A DNA stretch of 64,000 bases from Marichromatium purpuratum 984 (GCF_000224005.2 NZ_CP007031.1:1703001-1767000), one strand, 5' to 3'; shown: positions 9,183 to 18,130, counted from the first letter of the stretch. Translations and numbers: made by a program. The notes: a model not told the origin generated them from the letters alone.

Positions 9183-10205
9183 GCGACCAGCGACCAGCGA
9201 CCAGCGGGATTGAACCGCGAAGCCGCGAAGGGCGCAAAGGGGCTTGAGTTGCAAGCGACCAGCCTCCAGCCGCCAGTGGGTGTGTGCCCTCGACGACAGC
9301 ACGGCCTGCCCGCATCCGTGGCGCACGTTCTTGGCGCCAGTGTTTGTGGGTGGCCAGCCACTGGCGGCTGGAGGCTGATCGCTGGAGGCTCTTCTTTCCC
9401 GCGCGCCTTCGCGCCTCAATCCCGCGGGTCGCTAGCCCTCCGCGATCCGCAACGGCGCGGGACGCGCGAAAAGGACGCAAAGGGGCTTGAGTTGCAAGCG
9501 ACCAGCCTCCAGCCGCCAGTGGGTGTGTGTCCTCGACGACAGCACGGCTTGGCCGCATCCGTGGCGCACGTTCTTGGCGCCAGTGTTTGTGGGTGGCCAG
9601 CCACTGGCGGCTGGAGGCTCTTCTTTCCCGCGCGCCTTCGCGCCTCAATCCCGCGGGTCGCTAGCCCTCCGCGATCCGCAGCGGCGCGGGACGCGCGAAA
9701 AGGACGCAAAGGGGCTTGAGTTGCAAGCGACCAGCCTCCAGCCGCCAGTGGGTGTGTGCCCTCGACGACAGCACAGCCTGCCCGCATCCGTGGCGCACGT
9801 TCTTGGCGCCAGTGTTTGTGGGTGGCCAGCCACTGGCGGCTGGAGGCTGATCGCTGGAGGCTCTTCTTTCCCGCGCGCCTTCGCGCCTCAATCCCGCGGG
9901 TCGCTAGCCCTCCGCGATCCGCAACGGCGCGGGACGCGCGAAAAGGGCGCAAAGGGGCTTGAGTTGCAAGCGACCAGCCTCCAGCCGCCAGTGGGTGTGT
10001 GTCCTCGACGACAGCACGGCTTGGCCGCATCCGTGGCGCACGTTCTTGGCGCCAGTGTTTGTGGGTAGCCCGCCACTGGCGGCTGGAGGCTGATCGCTGG
10101 AGGCTCTTCTTCCCTTTGCGGCTTCGCGGTTCAATCCCCCGGCTGGCGGCTGGCGGCTGGCGGCTGGCGGCTGGCGGCTGGCGGCTGGCGGCTGGCGGCT
10201 GGCGG
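9183..10205. repeat. composite repeat block built of GCTGGNN heptamers and ~243 bp tandem units
   Basis: This 1 kb block fills the gap between two converging genes and encodes no credible protein. It starts with three GCGACCA heptamers (9183-9206), then a core sequence (9207-9240, ATTGAACCGCGAAGCCGCG). About 3.7 tandem units follow, with starts at 9241, 9484, 9713 and 9956 (spacings 243, 229 and 243). The block closes with a shortened, inverted copy of the core (10112-10138) and about nine GGCTGGC heptamers (10140-10205). Each unit holds a 19-base inverted repeat (AGCCTCCAGCCGCCAGTGG and its complement) around a loop of about 80 bases. The 14 bases missing from the second unit are exactly two heptamers. 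Confidence 0.9.
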
Positions 10206-10206
10206 T

Positions 10207-11457
10207 TCAGATCACCAATGCCACCACCGCCCCGGTCATCAGCGTGGCCAGGGTGCCGGAGACGATGGTGCGCGGGCCGAGGGCGACGATCTCGGCGCGT
10301 CGTTCCGGGGCCAGGGTGCCGAGCGCGCCGATCATGATGCCGAGGCTGCCGAGGTTGGCAAAGCCGCACAGCGCATAGGTCATGATCAGCCGGCTGCGCG
10401 GGCTGAGCGCCTCGGACGGCAGTGCCGCCAGGTCGAGATAGGCCACCAGCTCGTTGAGGACCGTCTTGACCCCGAGCAGGGCGCCGGCGGTGGGGGCCTC
10501 GGACCAGGGGATGCCGATCAGCCAGGCCGCCGGGGCCATCAGCCAGCCGAGCATGCGTTGGGCGCTCAACGGCGCGTCGGCGACCTCGGGCAACAGCCCG
10601 AGGGCCTGGTTGACCAGGCTCACCAGGGCGACCATCACCACCAGCATGGCGATGATGTTGAGCCACAGCGGGATTGCCTGCAGGGTGCCGCGGGTGATGG
10701 CGTCCATCGCCCCGTGTGCCTCGCTGACCATCGGTGCGCGGGTCTCGGCGGCCTCGCGCGCCGTCTCCGGGATCATCACCCCGGCGATCACCAGCGCCGC
10801 CGGGGCGCTGATCAGCGAGGCGGTGAGGATGTGACCCATGGCCTCGGGGATCGCCGTGGCGAGGAAGCTCGCGTAGAGCACCATCACCGTGCCGGCGATG
10901 GTGGCCATGCCGCAGGTCATCAGCGCGAACAGCGCCGATCGCGACATCTCGCGCAGATAGGGACGGATCAGCAGCGGCGCTTCGGTCATGCCGACGAAGA
11001 CGTTGGCCGCCGCGCCGAGCCCCAGCGCGCCGCCGCTGCCGAGGGTGCGTTCGAGCACCCAGGCGAAACCGCGTACCAGCAGCGGCAGTACCCGCCAGTG
11101 GAACAGCAGCGCCGAGAGCGCGCTGATCACCAGGATCAGCGGCAGGGCGCGGAAGGCGAGGACGAAGCCGTTCTCCGGGTACTGGGTGGCGAAGGGCGCG
11201 GCGCCACCGCCGAGATAGCCGAACACCAGCGCGGTGCCGGCCTCGGTGGCGCGCTCGAGCGCGAGCACCAGATCGTTGAGGGCGAGAAAGCCCTGCTGGA
11301 CCGGGGCGAGCTTGAGGAGCGCCAGGGCGAGCAGCAGCTGCAGGCCCAGCCCCACGAGCACCAGGCGCGGGCGGACTGCGCGACGCGATTCGCTGACCGA
11401 CCAGGCCAGCGCGAGGATGACGACGAGCCCGAGCAGCGGCTGGAGACTGGTCAGCAT
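10207..11457 (-). CDS. concentrative nucleoside transporter (CNT/NupC family)
   Basis: This 416-residue inner-membrane protein imports nucleosides with a cation gradient. About ten hydrophobic helices are visible, with CNT-family signatures: the GMTEAPLLIRPYL re-entrant/helix motif and GVKTVLNELVAY, both of which line the nucleoside site, plus CGFANLGSLG. Length is normal for bacterial CNTs (about 400-420). It is the last gene of a minus-strand group, starting 13 bases after hslO, so co-transcription is likely. The heptamer repeat block runs to within one base of its stop codon, an unusual proximity. Substrate preference cannot be read from the sequence. Confidence 0.9.
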   Translation of the reverse strand: MLTSLQPLLGLVVILALAWSVSESRRAVRPRLVLVGLGLQLLLALALLKLAPVQQGFLALNDLVLALERATEAGTALVFGYLGGGAAPFATQYPENGFVLAFRALPLILVISALSALLFHWRVLPLLVRGFAWVLERTLGSGGALGLGAAANVFVGMTEAPLLIRPYLREMSRSALFALMTCGMATIAGTVMVLYASFLATAIPEAMGHILTASLISAPAALVIAGVMIPETAREAAETRAPMVSEAHGAMDAITRGTLQAIPLWLNIIAMLVVMVALVSLVNQALGLLPEVADAPLSAQRMLGWLMAPAAWLIGIPWSEAPTAGALLGVKTVLNELVAYLDLAALPSEALSPRSRLIMTYALCGFANLGSLGIMIGALGTLAPERRAEIVALGPRTIVSGTLATLMTGAVVALVI

Positions 11458-11470
11458 GGCAGCTCCCGGC

Positions 11471-12343
11471 TCAGTGCTGGGTCGGCGGCGAGCTGTGGTG
11501 GCTGTCCGCGGCGAGCAGCTGGCGGGCGTCGACCGGATCGAAGCGATAGGTGCGGTTGCAGAACTCGCAGGTCACCTCGAGCCCGTCGCGCTCGGCGAGG
11601 ATCGACTCGATCTCCTCGGCGCCGAGCAGCTTGACGGTCTGCTCGATGCGTGCGCGTGAGCAGCCGCAGCGGAAGGCAATCGGGTCGGGGTCGAAGAGTC
11701 GCACCGGCTCCTCGTTGAACAGTCGGTAGAGGAGTTGCTCGGCGGGCAGTGCGAGCAGCTCCTCGCGGGTCAGGGTGTCGGCGAGCATGCCCACCCGCGA
11801 CCAGTCCTCGGCAGCGTGGTCTTCGCCGGGCAGGCGCTGCAGCAGCATGCCCGCGGCGCGCTCGCCGTCGGCATCGAGCCAGAGTCGGGTGGGCAGTTGC
11901 TCGGAGCCGCTGAAGAAGTGCTCCATGGCATCGGCCAAGCGCTCGCCCTGGAGCGCGACGATGCCTTGATAGGGCTCGCCGGTGCGCGGTTCGATGGTGA
12001 GTACCAGGCGGGCGGTACCGAACAGCTCGGCGAGCGGGGCCTCGGGGTTGAGCTCGCCATCCCAGCGCGCCAGCCCGCGCACCGTGCGTGCGCTGGTGGC
12101 CTGGGCGACCAGGGTGCGCAGCGGGCCGTCGCCTTGGGCCTGGAGGATCAGCGCGCCGTCGAACTTGAGGGTGGCGGCGAGCAGCGAGACCGCCGCCAGC
12201 GCCTCGCCGAGCAGGCCGCGTACCGGCTCGGGGTAGTCGTGGGCATCGAGTACCGCGCGCCAGCTGGCGTCGAGATGCACCAGATTGCCGCGGATGTCGG
12301 TCTGTTCGAAGAGAAAACGGTGGAGGCTGTCGGTATCACTCAT
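11471..12343 (-). CDS. hslO: redox-regulated holdase Hsp33
   Basis: Hsp33 is a cytoplasmic chaperone switched on by oxidation, when its zinc centre is lost and disulfides form. The 290-residue product carries the zinc-binding cysteines in the expected CxC and CxxC pairs: Cys226/228 (FRCGCSRAR) and Cys259/262 (VTCEFCNRTY). The N-terminal domain shows the family pattern (FLFEQTDIRGNLVHL). ATG 12343 was chosen because it gives the standard N-terminus; an upstream extension would be non-homologous. It lies 80 bases after a phosphoesterase gene and 13 bases before the nucleoside transporter. Confidence 0.95.
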   Translation of the reverse strand: MSDTDSLHRFLFEQTDIRGNLVHLDASWRAVLDAHDYPEPVRGLLGEALAAVSLLAATLKFDGALILQAQGDGPLRTLVAQATSARTVRGLARWDGELNPEAPLAELFGTARLVLTIEPRTGEPYQGIVALQGERLADAMEHFFSGSEQLPTRLWLDADGERAAGMLLQRLPGEDHAAEDWSRVGMLADTLTREELLALPAEQLLYRLFNEEPVRLFDPDPIAFRCGCSRARIEQTVKLLGAEEIESILAERDGLEVTCEFCNRTYRFDPVDARQLLAADSHHSSPPTQH

Positions 12344-12423
12344 CGATAGGTCCTGGTCGCCGGGGGGGATTCGCCCGGCGCTGGTCGTGGGGTGGGTCCC
12401 GGCTGGCACCGGGCACCCGGGAT

Positions 12424-13275
12424 TCAATCCGGTGGTGTGTCGAGCTCGGCGAGGAAACTGTCCACGGCGGTCTCGAGCGCGAGTGTCCCGGCGAGCACCT
12501 GGGCCTCGAAACGCTCGCGCCATTGCGGCATCAACAGCTGGGCGCGGTGCCACTCCTCGTAGAGGATGTGCGCGAGCGGTCCGCCCTGTTCGATGAAGCC
12601 GGAGTCGAGAAAGGTCCGGCGGGCGCGCTCGCGATCGTAGTCGAAGCGCACGATCTCCCACTGCCAGCGCCCCTGATGGAATTCGAGCAGGGCGTAGCTG
12701 CCGCGCGGGTCGCCGTCGAAGGGCGAGCCGACCGAGCCGACGTTGAGGATCGGCAACCCGTCGAGCACCCGGGTGAGCGGGCGGTGGGTGTGGGCGGTGA
12801 CGAACAGCGCCACGTCCTCGGGCAGGGCGCCGTCGCGCAGCGACTCGTCAGGGAGACCGGCGGTGACACCGTGGCGGTTGCCGCGCATGGTGCCGTGGGT
12901 GACGTGCACCCAGCTCGTCTCGCTGCCGGCATGGAAGCACAGGTGGTCCGGCCACTGGTTGAGTGTCTCCAGCGCCGGGGCGATCTGGTGCAGCGTCCAG
13001 TCGGCGAACGCCCGCATGCGGGCGTCGAGCGCGTCGCGCGGGGCCTCGCGCTGGCAGCGCAGCATCCAGGTCTCGTGGTTGCCGCGCACCGGCAGCCAGC
13101 CGTGCTCACGGTGCAGGCGCTCGAACAGTTGCAGGCATTCGAGGCTGCTGGGGCCGCGATTGACCAGGTCGCCATCCATGATCACCAGGTCCGGCGACCA
13201 GTCGAGGATGCGGGCGACGGCGACTTCCATGGCCGGGAGGTTGGCCTGGACGTCGGAAAAGATCGCGACCTTCAT
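12424..13275 (-). CDS. calcineurin-like metallophosphoesterase
   Basis: The 283-residue protein has the motif order of the YfcE/ApaH-like phosphoesterase superfamily: FSDVQAN, DGDLVNRGP, RGNHETW, a histidine in HVTHGT and TAHTHRP. These build a dinuclear metal site. In the first motif, Gln replaces the usual His (SDxHGN becomes SDVQAN), so metal binding at one site may be altered. The C-terminal 80 residues are additional and rich in Glu and aromatic residues. Substrate is unknown. ATG 13275 gives the standard MKVAIFSD start. It is 76 bases downstream of a thiamine-binding-like gene and upstream of hslO. Confidence 0.85.
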   Translation of the reverse strand: MKVAIFSDVQANLPAMEVAVARILDWSPDLVIMDGDLVNRGPSSLECLQLFERLHREHGWLPVRGNHETWMLRCQREAPRDALDARMRAFADWTLHQIAPALETLNQWPDHLCFHAGSETSWVHVTHGTMRGNRHGVTAGLPDESLRDGALPEDVALFVTAHTHRPLTRVLDGLPILNVGSVGSPFDGDPRGSYALLEFHQGRWQWEIVRFDYDRERARRTFLDSGFIEQGGPLAHILYEEWHRAQLLMPQWRERFEAQVLAGTLALETAVDSFLAELDTPPD

Positions 13276-13351
13276 CGGGCTGTCGAGTACGGCTGTCGTG
13301 CGGTGCGCCAACCATACCGGTAAGCGCCGCGCGCGGCCAGTGCCAAGCCGC

Positions 13352-13666
13352 TCACTCGGGGGCGCCGAGCCGATGCTCGACCGAGGCGATCTTGCCCTCG
13401 AGCCGCCCCTCGGCGCGCTTGCGCATATCGAACTTGGCCACCGCATAGACGCGCTCGCAGCCCATCGCGTCGAGGATCGCCTGGGCGCGCTCGATCAGCG
13501 CCAGCGCCTCGGGCAGGGTCTCGGTCTCGACCACGGTCCCCATGGGGCCGAGTTGGTGGGGGTAGCCGCTGTCGCGGACCATCGCGACCACGGGGGCGAC
13601 GAAGCGGCTGACTCCGCTGCCCCCCTGATCGAGTGGGAAGATGGTCAGTTCGAGAAGCACGGACAT
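13352..13666 (-). CDS. MTH1187 family thiamine-binding-like protein
   Basis: The 104-residue product belongs to the MTH1187/YkoF-like (DUF77) family of small ferredoxin-fold proteins that bind thiamine or related ligands. The conserved N-terminal strand (LLELTIFPLDQG), the YPHQLGPMGTVVE segment and the central EALALIERAQ helix are present. Family length is about 100 residues. It is the first gene of the minus-strand run 13666 to 10207. Its exact cellular role is not established for the family. Confidence 0.85.
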   Translation of the reverse strand: MSVLLELTIFPLDQGGSGVSRFVAPVVAMVRDSGYPHQLGPMGTVVETETLPEALALIERAQAILDAMGCERVYAVAKFDMRKRAEGRLEGKIASVEHRLGAPE

Positions 13667-13943
13667 CGGGATCTCCAGTGTGATCTTGGGTCATGATGGA
13701 TATGCGCGCGATTTGCCGCCCACGCGCGCGGCGACTTAGACTAGACGCATCCGCCACTGGTCGGGTCGCGACGCGCAGTCGGCATCAGCCTTGCCACCGC
13801 TTGCGCGTCGATCTCGATCCGGCGCTCCGGGGCCATCCTGGCGTGCCTCGTCACGACCATCGGGCCCCGGAGTCCGCAGTGCGCTCCGAACACCCTGTGG
13901 GGTCGCCATCGCTGGCATGGTGGCCCGTTGCTCCGAGAAACGC

Positions 13944-14408
13944 ATGCCCTTAGAAGATACCGTCGGGGATCCCGATCTGGATACCCCCTTGTCGCTCACC
14001 CTCTCGCCCGCCATGCTCTTCCATGCCCTGATGGGCTCGGCCAGCGCCGTCCATACCGGCTGGCAGAGTTGTATCGACAACGCCCTGGTGGTCTCCGAAC
14101 TGATCGCCACCGATGACCGCGTCGGCAACTATTGCCGCCTGGTCGAGCAGGAGTTCGTCGAGGACGACCAGCCCGATACCGTCTGGCACGACTGGACGCT
14201 CGAGATCCGTATCGATCCGGTGCTGATCACCGGTCACTGGCAGTTCCCGGTCTCCGCCCATCCCTCCGAGTGGGAATGGAACGCTCGCGAGGCCCGTCGC
14301 GCCTTCGAGCGTGCCTGTGTGTTGTTCGGGCGACGTACCCGGCCGGGGGTGGTGATCGACGAGCCGGCGCCGGCGGTACCCTCGGTGCCGCGTGCAAGCC
14401 GTCACTGA
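13944..14408 (+). CDS. hypothetical protein
   Basis: A 154-residue frame starts at ATG 13944. The product is acidic and Trp-rich in its middle (VWHDWTLEIR, HWQFPVSAHPSEWEWNAREA), with no signal peptide or membrane helix. I do not recognise the family. Codon use and base composition match the neighbours, so it is probably real. The ribosome binding site is weak. It precedes a DUF6489-like gene by 59 bases, so the two may be one transcript. The upstream 277 bp, shared with the divergent gene at 13666, shows no other gene. Confidence 0.6.
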   Translation: MPLEDTVGDPDLDTPLSLTLSPAMLFHALMGSASAVHTGWQSCIDNALVVSELIATDDRVGNYCRLVEQEFVEDDQPDTVWHDWTLEIRIDPVLITGHWQFPVSAHPSEWEWNAREARRAFERACVLFGRRTRPGVVIDEPAPAVPSVPRASRH

Positions 14409-14467
14409 CGCCGATCGCGACGCACGGCGTCGCGATCCAAGCCACCGCCACGAGGAGGTCCGTCGAG

Positions 14468-14722
14468 ATGAAGATCAAGGTCGATGTCGAGATCACCCCG
14501 GAGGAGATGCGCAAGCTGTTCGGTCTGCCCGATGTGGAGGCCTTCCAGCGTCAGCTGCTCGACGAGATCGGCGCGCGTATCAGCGAGGGTGCCGAGGGCT
14601 ACGAGCCGCTCAAGCTGTTCCAGCCCTACATGAACAGTACACTCGCCTCTTGGGAGATGTTCCAGCGCATGATGGGCGGGATGGTGAGCGCCGAGCGGCG
14701 CTCGTCCGAGGCCGATGACTAG
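14468..14722 (+). CDS. DUF6489-like small protein
   Basis: The 84-residue product begins MKIKVDVEITPEEMRKLFGL and continues with a helical, Met-rich C-terminus (MFQRMMGGM). This pattern fits the DUF6489 family of small proteobacterial proteins of unknown function. It starts at ATG 14468 with a strong AGGAGG ribosome binding site nine bases upstream. It lies 59 bases downstream of the hypothetical gene ending at 14408. Confidence 0.7.
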   Translation: MKIKVDVEITPEEMRKLFGLPDVEAFQRQLLDEIGARISEGAEGYEPLKLFQPYMNSTLASWEMFQRMMGGMVSAERRSSEADD

Positions 14723-14754
14723 GGCAGGCCGATGTCGCAAGAGGGCGTTGCTCC

Positions 14755-14760
14755 TATAAT
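14755..14760 (+). promoter_or_regulatory. possible -10 box upstream of the PAS-GGDEF-EAL-CZB gene
   Basis: A perfect TATAAT lies at 14755-14760 in the 166 bp gap before the gene at 14889. No good -35 box is seen 17 bases upstream (the sequence there is ATGTCG), so this is only a candidate. Confidence 0.3.
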
Positions 14761-14888
14761 GGCTGACATGCCGATCGCCCAATCTCCCTCCTGTCACGAC
14801 CAGGATCCGCAACGCCCTTGATCGCTCGATGCATCATTGCCGTCGTTCCGCCCGCTGTCGGGCGCGCCCCGTCGGGGGAGTCTGAGGC

Positions 14889-17420
14889 ATGAGCCGTCGT
14901 CCTGACCCTCGAGAACCCGCCGCCCTGGAGCAGACATTCGCCATCGCGCTGGTCAACCAGTTGGTGGTGCCGGCCTTCGTGCTCGACGCCGGTTGCCGGG
15001 TGGTGGTCTGGAACGCGGCCTGCGAGCGACTCACCGGGATGCGTGCTGCCGAGGTGATCGGCACGGGTGAGCACTGGCGTGCCTTCTACCGTGCTCCCAA
15101 GCCCTGTCTCGCCGAGCTGTTGATGCAGGGCGGGCTTGATGAGATCCGGGGGCGCTATGACCTGAGCGTCGACGAGGTGCTCGACGAGTCCGGGGCGGTC
15201 CATGTCGAGGCCTGGTGCGACATGCCGCTGCTGCACACCGAGCGTTATCTCGGGCTCGACGCTGGCCCCATCCGCGATGGCAAGGGGCGCCTGGTCGCAG
15301 TGGTCGAGACGCTGCGCGATCTCACCGAGCGTCAGCGTGCTCAGACCGCGTTGCAGCTCAATGCCAGTGTGTTCGAGAACTCCCAGGAAGGGATCGTCAT
15401 CACCGACACCAGCTCGCGCATCCTCGATGTCAACGCCGCCTTCACCCGCGTCACCGGTTATCCCCGCGAGGAAGTGCTCGGTCGCACCCCGGCGCTGCTC
15501 AAGTCCGGGTTGCAGGACGATCAGTTCTATCAAGAGATGTGGCATCGGCTGCGCGAATTCGGGCAGTGGAGCGGCGAGATCTGGAATCGGCGCAGATCGG
15601 GCGAGGTCTATCCCGAGATGCTGCGGATCAACGCGGTGAAGGACGCCGATGGTACCCTGACCCACTATGTCGGCATGTTCTCCGACATCACCGATCTCAA
15701 GGATGCCCAGCGCAGGCTCGAGAGCCTGGCCAACTACGACGCTCTCACCAGTCTGCCCAACCGGGTGCTGCTCAGCGACCGCTTGCATCAGGCCCTGGCC
15801 AACGCCAAGCGGCGCGACCGGCTGGTGGCCATCTGTTTCCTCGATCTCGACGACTTCAAGCTGGTCAACGACCACCATGGCCACGACGCCGGGGATCGCT
15901 TCCTCGTCGAGATCGCCAAACGATTGGTGCGCACGGTGCGCGGTGGCGATACCGTCGCTCGGCTCGGGGGGGACGAGTTCGTGCTCCTGATTACCGAGCT
16001 GCGCAACACCGATGAGCTGGATCTGGTGCTCGAGCGCACCCTCGAGACCATCGATGCGCCCGTCGAGATTGACGGTATCGCGCTCGACGTCTCGGCGAGT
16101 ATCGGGGTCACTCTCTATCCCTTCGACGACGCCGACCCCGACACCCTGCTGCGCCATGCCGACCAGGCGATGTACCAGGCCAAGCAGCTCGGTCGCAACC
16201 GCTACCAGCTCTTCGACATGGAGGCGGCGGCCAATGTTCAGCATCATCATCAGGAACTCGAGCGGATGCGTCGCGCCTTGCAGCACGGCGAGCTGCGGCT
16301 GTTCTACCAACCCAAGGTCAACATGCGCACCGGTGAGGTGATCGGGGTCGAGGCGCTGATCCGCTGGCAGCACCCGGAGCAGGGCATCCTCGCCCCGGCC
16401 GAGTTCCTGCCGTTGGTCGAGCAGAGTTCGCTGATCGTCGACATCGGCGAGTGGGTGCTCCACGAGGCCCTGGCACAACTCGCCGAGTGGTCGCAGCAGG
16501 GACATGAACTCAGTGTCAGCGTCAACATCGCCACCCGCCACTTCCAGCACATCGACTTCGTGGCGCGGCTGCAGGCGATTCTCGCCGAATACCCCGGGGT
16601 GGCGCCCGGGCGTCTCGAACTCGAGATCCTCGAGAGCGTCGCGCTCGAGGACGTCGAGGCGATGCGCGCGGTGATCGCCGCCTGTCAGGCAATGGGGGTG
16701 CGTTTTGCGCTCGATGATTTCGGGACGGGTTATTCCTCGCTCAACTATCTCAAGCAGCTGCCGGCCGAGACCCTCAAGGTCGACCGCTCGTTCGTGCGCG
16801 ACATGCTCGATGATCAGGAGGATCTGGCGATCATCGAGGGGGTGATCGGGCTGGCCAGCGTGTTCGGCAAGGAGGTCATCGCCGAGGGTGTCGAGACCCC
16901 GGAGCATGGGGTGATGCTGATGCGCATCGGCTGTGATCATGCTCAAGGGTACGCCATCGCCCGACCGATGCCGGCCGACTCGATGCACGACTGGCTCAAG
17001 GGGTTCGAGCCGGATCCGCGCTGGCTGCTGGGGCGTGGCGGGCAGGGCGAGCGCTTCGACCTGCCGCTGTTGCTGGCGCAGTACGATCACGTCAAGTGGG
17101 TGCGCCAGGTCATCGGCGCGCTCGATGCCGATGTCTCGGCGCTGCCGCTCGAGGATCAGGCCGAGCAGTGTCGTCGTCGCTTCGGCGCCTGGCTGGCCGG
17201 CGCCGGGCGTGACTGCTATGGCGAGCTGCCCGAGTATGGCGAGATCGAGCGTGTCCATGCGCGCATGCACGAGGTCTCCACCGAGATCCTGCGGCTGCGT
17301 GGCAATGGTCAGTGGGAGGCGGCGCGGTTGCAGTGCATGGAGTTGATCGGGATGAAGCGCCAGATCCTTGCCAAGCTCGATTGCTTCCAGCGCGCCCTGG
17401 TCGAAGACAAACCCTCTTGA
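14889..17420 (+). CDS. cytoplasmic PAS-PAS-GGDEF-EAL protein with C-terminal CZB-like domain
   Basis: The 843-residue protein has no membrane helices. Two PAS domains (about 15-150 and 155-280, second with SVFENSQEGIVITD) precede GGDEF (ARLGGDEF, about 360), which has an intact RxxD inhibition site (RGGD). The EAL domain keeps EALIR (about 488), DDFGTGYSS, LKVDRSF and EGVETPEH, so both activities are possible. The last 130 residues resemble the chemoreceptor zinc-binding (CZB) domain: YDHVKWV, a cysteine, FGAW and a final HARMH. In CZB the cysteine sits one residue before the Leu/Phe-Gly pair, but here CRRRFG places it three away. A zinc- or redox-tuned c-di-GMP enzyme is the likely role, as for DgcZ. 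Confidence 0.9.
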   Translation: MSRRPDPREPAALEQTFAIALVNQLVVPAFVLDAGCRVVVWNAACERLTGMRAAEVIGTGEHWRAFYRAPKPCLAELLMQGGLDEIRGRYDLSVDEVLDESGAVHVEAWCDMPLLHTERYLGLDAGPIRDGKGRLVAVVETLRDLTERQRAQTALQLNASVFENSQEGIVITDTSSRILDVNAAFTRVTGYPREEVLGRTPALLKSGLQDDQFYQEMWHRLREFGQWSGEIWNRRRSGEVYPEMLRINAVKDADGTLTHYVGMFSDITDLKDAQRRLESLANYDALTSLPNRVLLSDRLHQALANAKRRDRLVAICFLDLDDFKLVNDHHGHDAGDRFLVEIAKRLVRTVRGGDTVARLGGDEFVLLITELRNTDELDLVLERTLETIDAPVEIDGIALDVSASIGVTLYPFDDADPDTLLRHADQAMYQAKQLGRNRYQLFDMEAAANVQHHHQELERMRRALQHGELRLFYQPKVNMRTGEVIGVEALIRWQHPEQGILAPAEFLPLVEQSSLIVDIGEWVLHEALAQLAEWSQQGHELSVSVNIATRHFQHIDFVARLQAILAEYPGVAPGRLELEILESVALEDVEAMRAVIAACQAMGVRFALDDFGTGYSSLNYLKQLPAETLKVDRSFVRDMLDDQEDLAIIEGVIGLASVFGKEVIAEGVETPEHGVMLMRIGCDHAQGYAIARPMPADSMHDWLKGFEPDPRWLLGRGGQGERFDLPLLLAQYDHVKWVRQVIGALDADVSALPLEDQAEQCRRRFGAWLAGAGRDCYGELPEYGEIERVHARMHEVSTEILRLRGNGQWEAARLQCMELIGMKRQILAKLDCFQRALVEDKPS

Positions 17421-17426
17421 GTGATA

Positions 17427-17456
17427 CCACGGCTCACCCGACCGGGTGAGCCGTGG
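17427..17456. terminator. hairpin between converging genes
   Basis: A perfect 13-base stem (CCACGGCTCACCC with its complement, loop GACC) lies 6 bases after the c-di-GMP gene and 8 bases from the purN stop. Neither side has a long T tract, so it may act as a bidirectional terminator only weakly or as a 3' end stabiliser. Confidence 0.65.
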
Positions 17457-17464
17457 CTTGAGTC

Positions 17465-18130
17465 CTAATCCGCAGCGTCGATGACGCGCGGTCCGGACAG
17501 TGGCACGTCGTCGAGCCGGGCCTGGTCCTGGTCGTCGAGCCTGAGCCGCCCCTGCGCGAACCAGCGCACCACCGTCGGATAGATGATGTGCTCCTGCGTC
17601 AGCACTCGTGCCGCGAGGCGTTCGGCATCGTCATCGGCCTCGACGGCGACGCGTGCCTGCAGCACCACCGGACCGCCATCGAGTTCGGCGGTGACGAAGT
17701 GGACGCTGGCGCCGTGCTCGCGATCACCGGCGTCGAGCGCGCGCTGGTGGGTGTGCAGCCCACGGTACTTCGGCAGCAGCGAGGGATGGATGTTGAGCAA
17801 CCGTCCGCGGTGCGCGGCGACGAACGCCGGGGTGAGGATGCGCATGAAGCCGGCGAGCACCACCAGTCCGGGGTCGTAATCCGCGATCAACCCGGTGAGC
17901 GCCGCATCGTAGTCGGCCCGCTCGGCATAGTCGCGATGATCGAGCACCGCAGTGGCGATGCCGTGACGCCGGGCGCGTTCGAGCCCGCCCGCGCTAGGGC
18001 GGTTGCTGATCACCGCGACGATGCTGATCGGCAACTCGCCGCGTGCCTGGCCGTCGATCAGCGCCTGCAGATTGCTCCCGCCACCGGAGATCAGCACTAC
18101 CACCGGGAGTGCTTGCTGCGCCTCACCCAT
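17465..18130 (-). CDS. purN: phosphoribosylglycinamide formyltransferase 1
   Basis: PurN transfers a formyl group from 10-formyl-tetrahydrofolate to GAR in purine synthesis. The 221-residue product shows the phosphate-binding loop ([13 protein letters not shown]), the catalytic Asn-His-Asp set in [16 protein letters not shown] and the downstream Asp in [11 protein letters not shown] 18130 overlaps the end of purM by eight bases (ATGGGTGA), which fixes the start and indicates translational coupling. Gene order purM-purN is the common gammaproteobacterial one. Confidence 0.96.
   Translation of the reverse strand: MGEAQQALPVVVLISGGGSNLQALIDGQARGELPISIVAVISNRPSAGGLERARRHGIATAVLDHRDYAERADYDAALTGLIADYDPGLVVLAGFMRILTPAFVAAHRGRLLNIHPSLLPKYRGLHTHQRALDAGDREHGASVHFVTAELDGGPVVLQARVAVEADDDAERLAARVLTQEHIIYPTVVRWFAQGRLRLDDQDQARLDDVPLSGPRVIDAAD

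Noticed and set aside
9416-10666. Long open frames on both strands through the 9.2-10.2 kb block, with repeated peptide motifs
   Set aside because: The peptides repeat with the DNA period and have no start, composition or homology of real proteins; they arise because the tandem units contain few stops.
14754-17270. An 838-codon open frame antisense to the PAS-GGDEF-EAL-CZB gene
   Set aside because: Shadow of a clearly identified gene; no domain signature.
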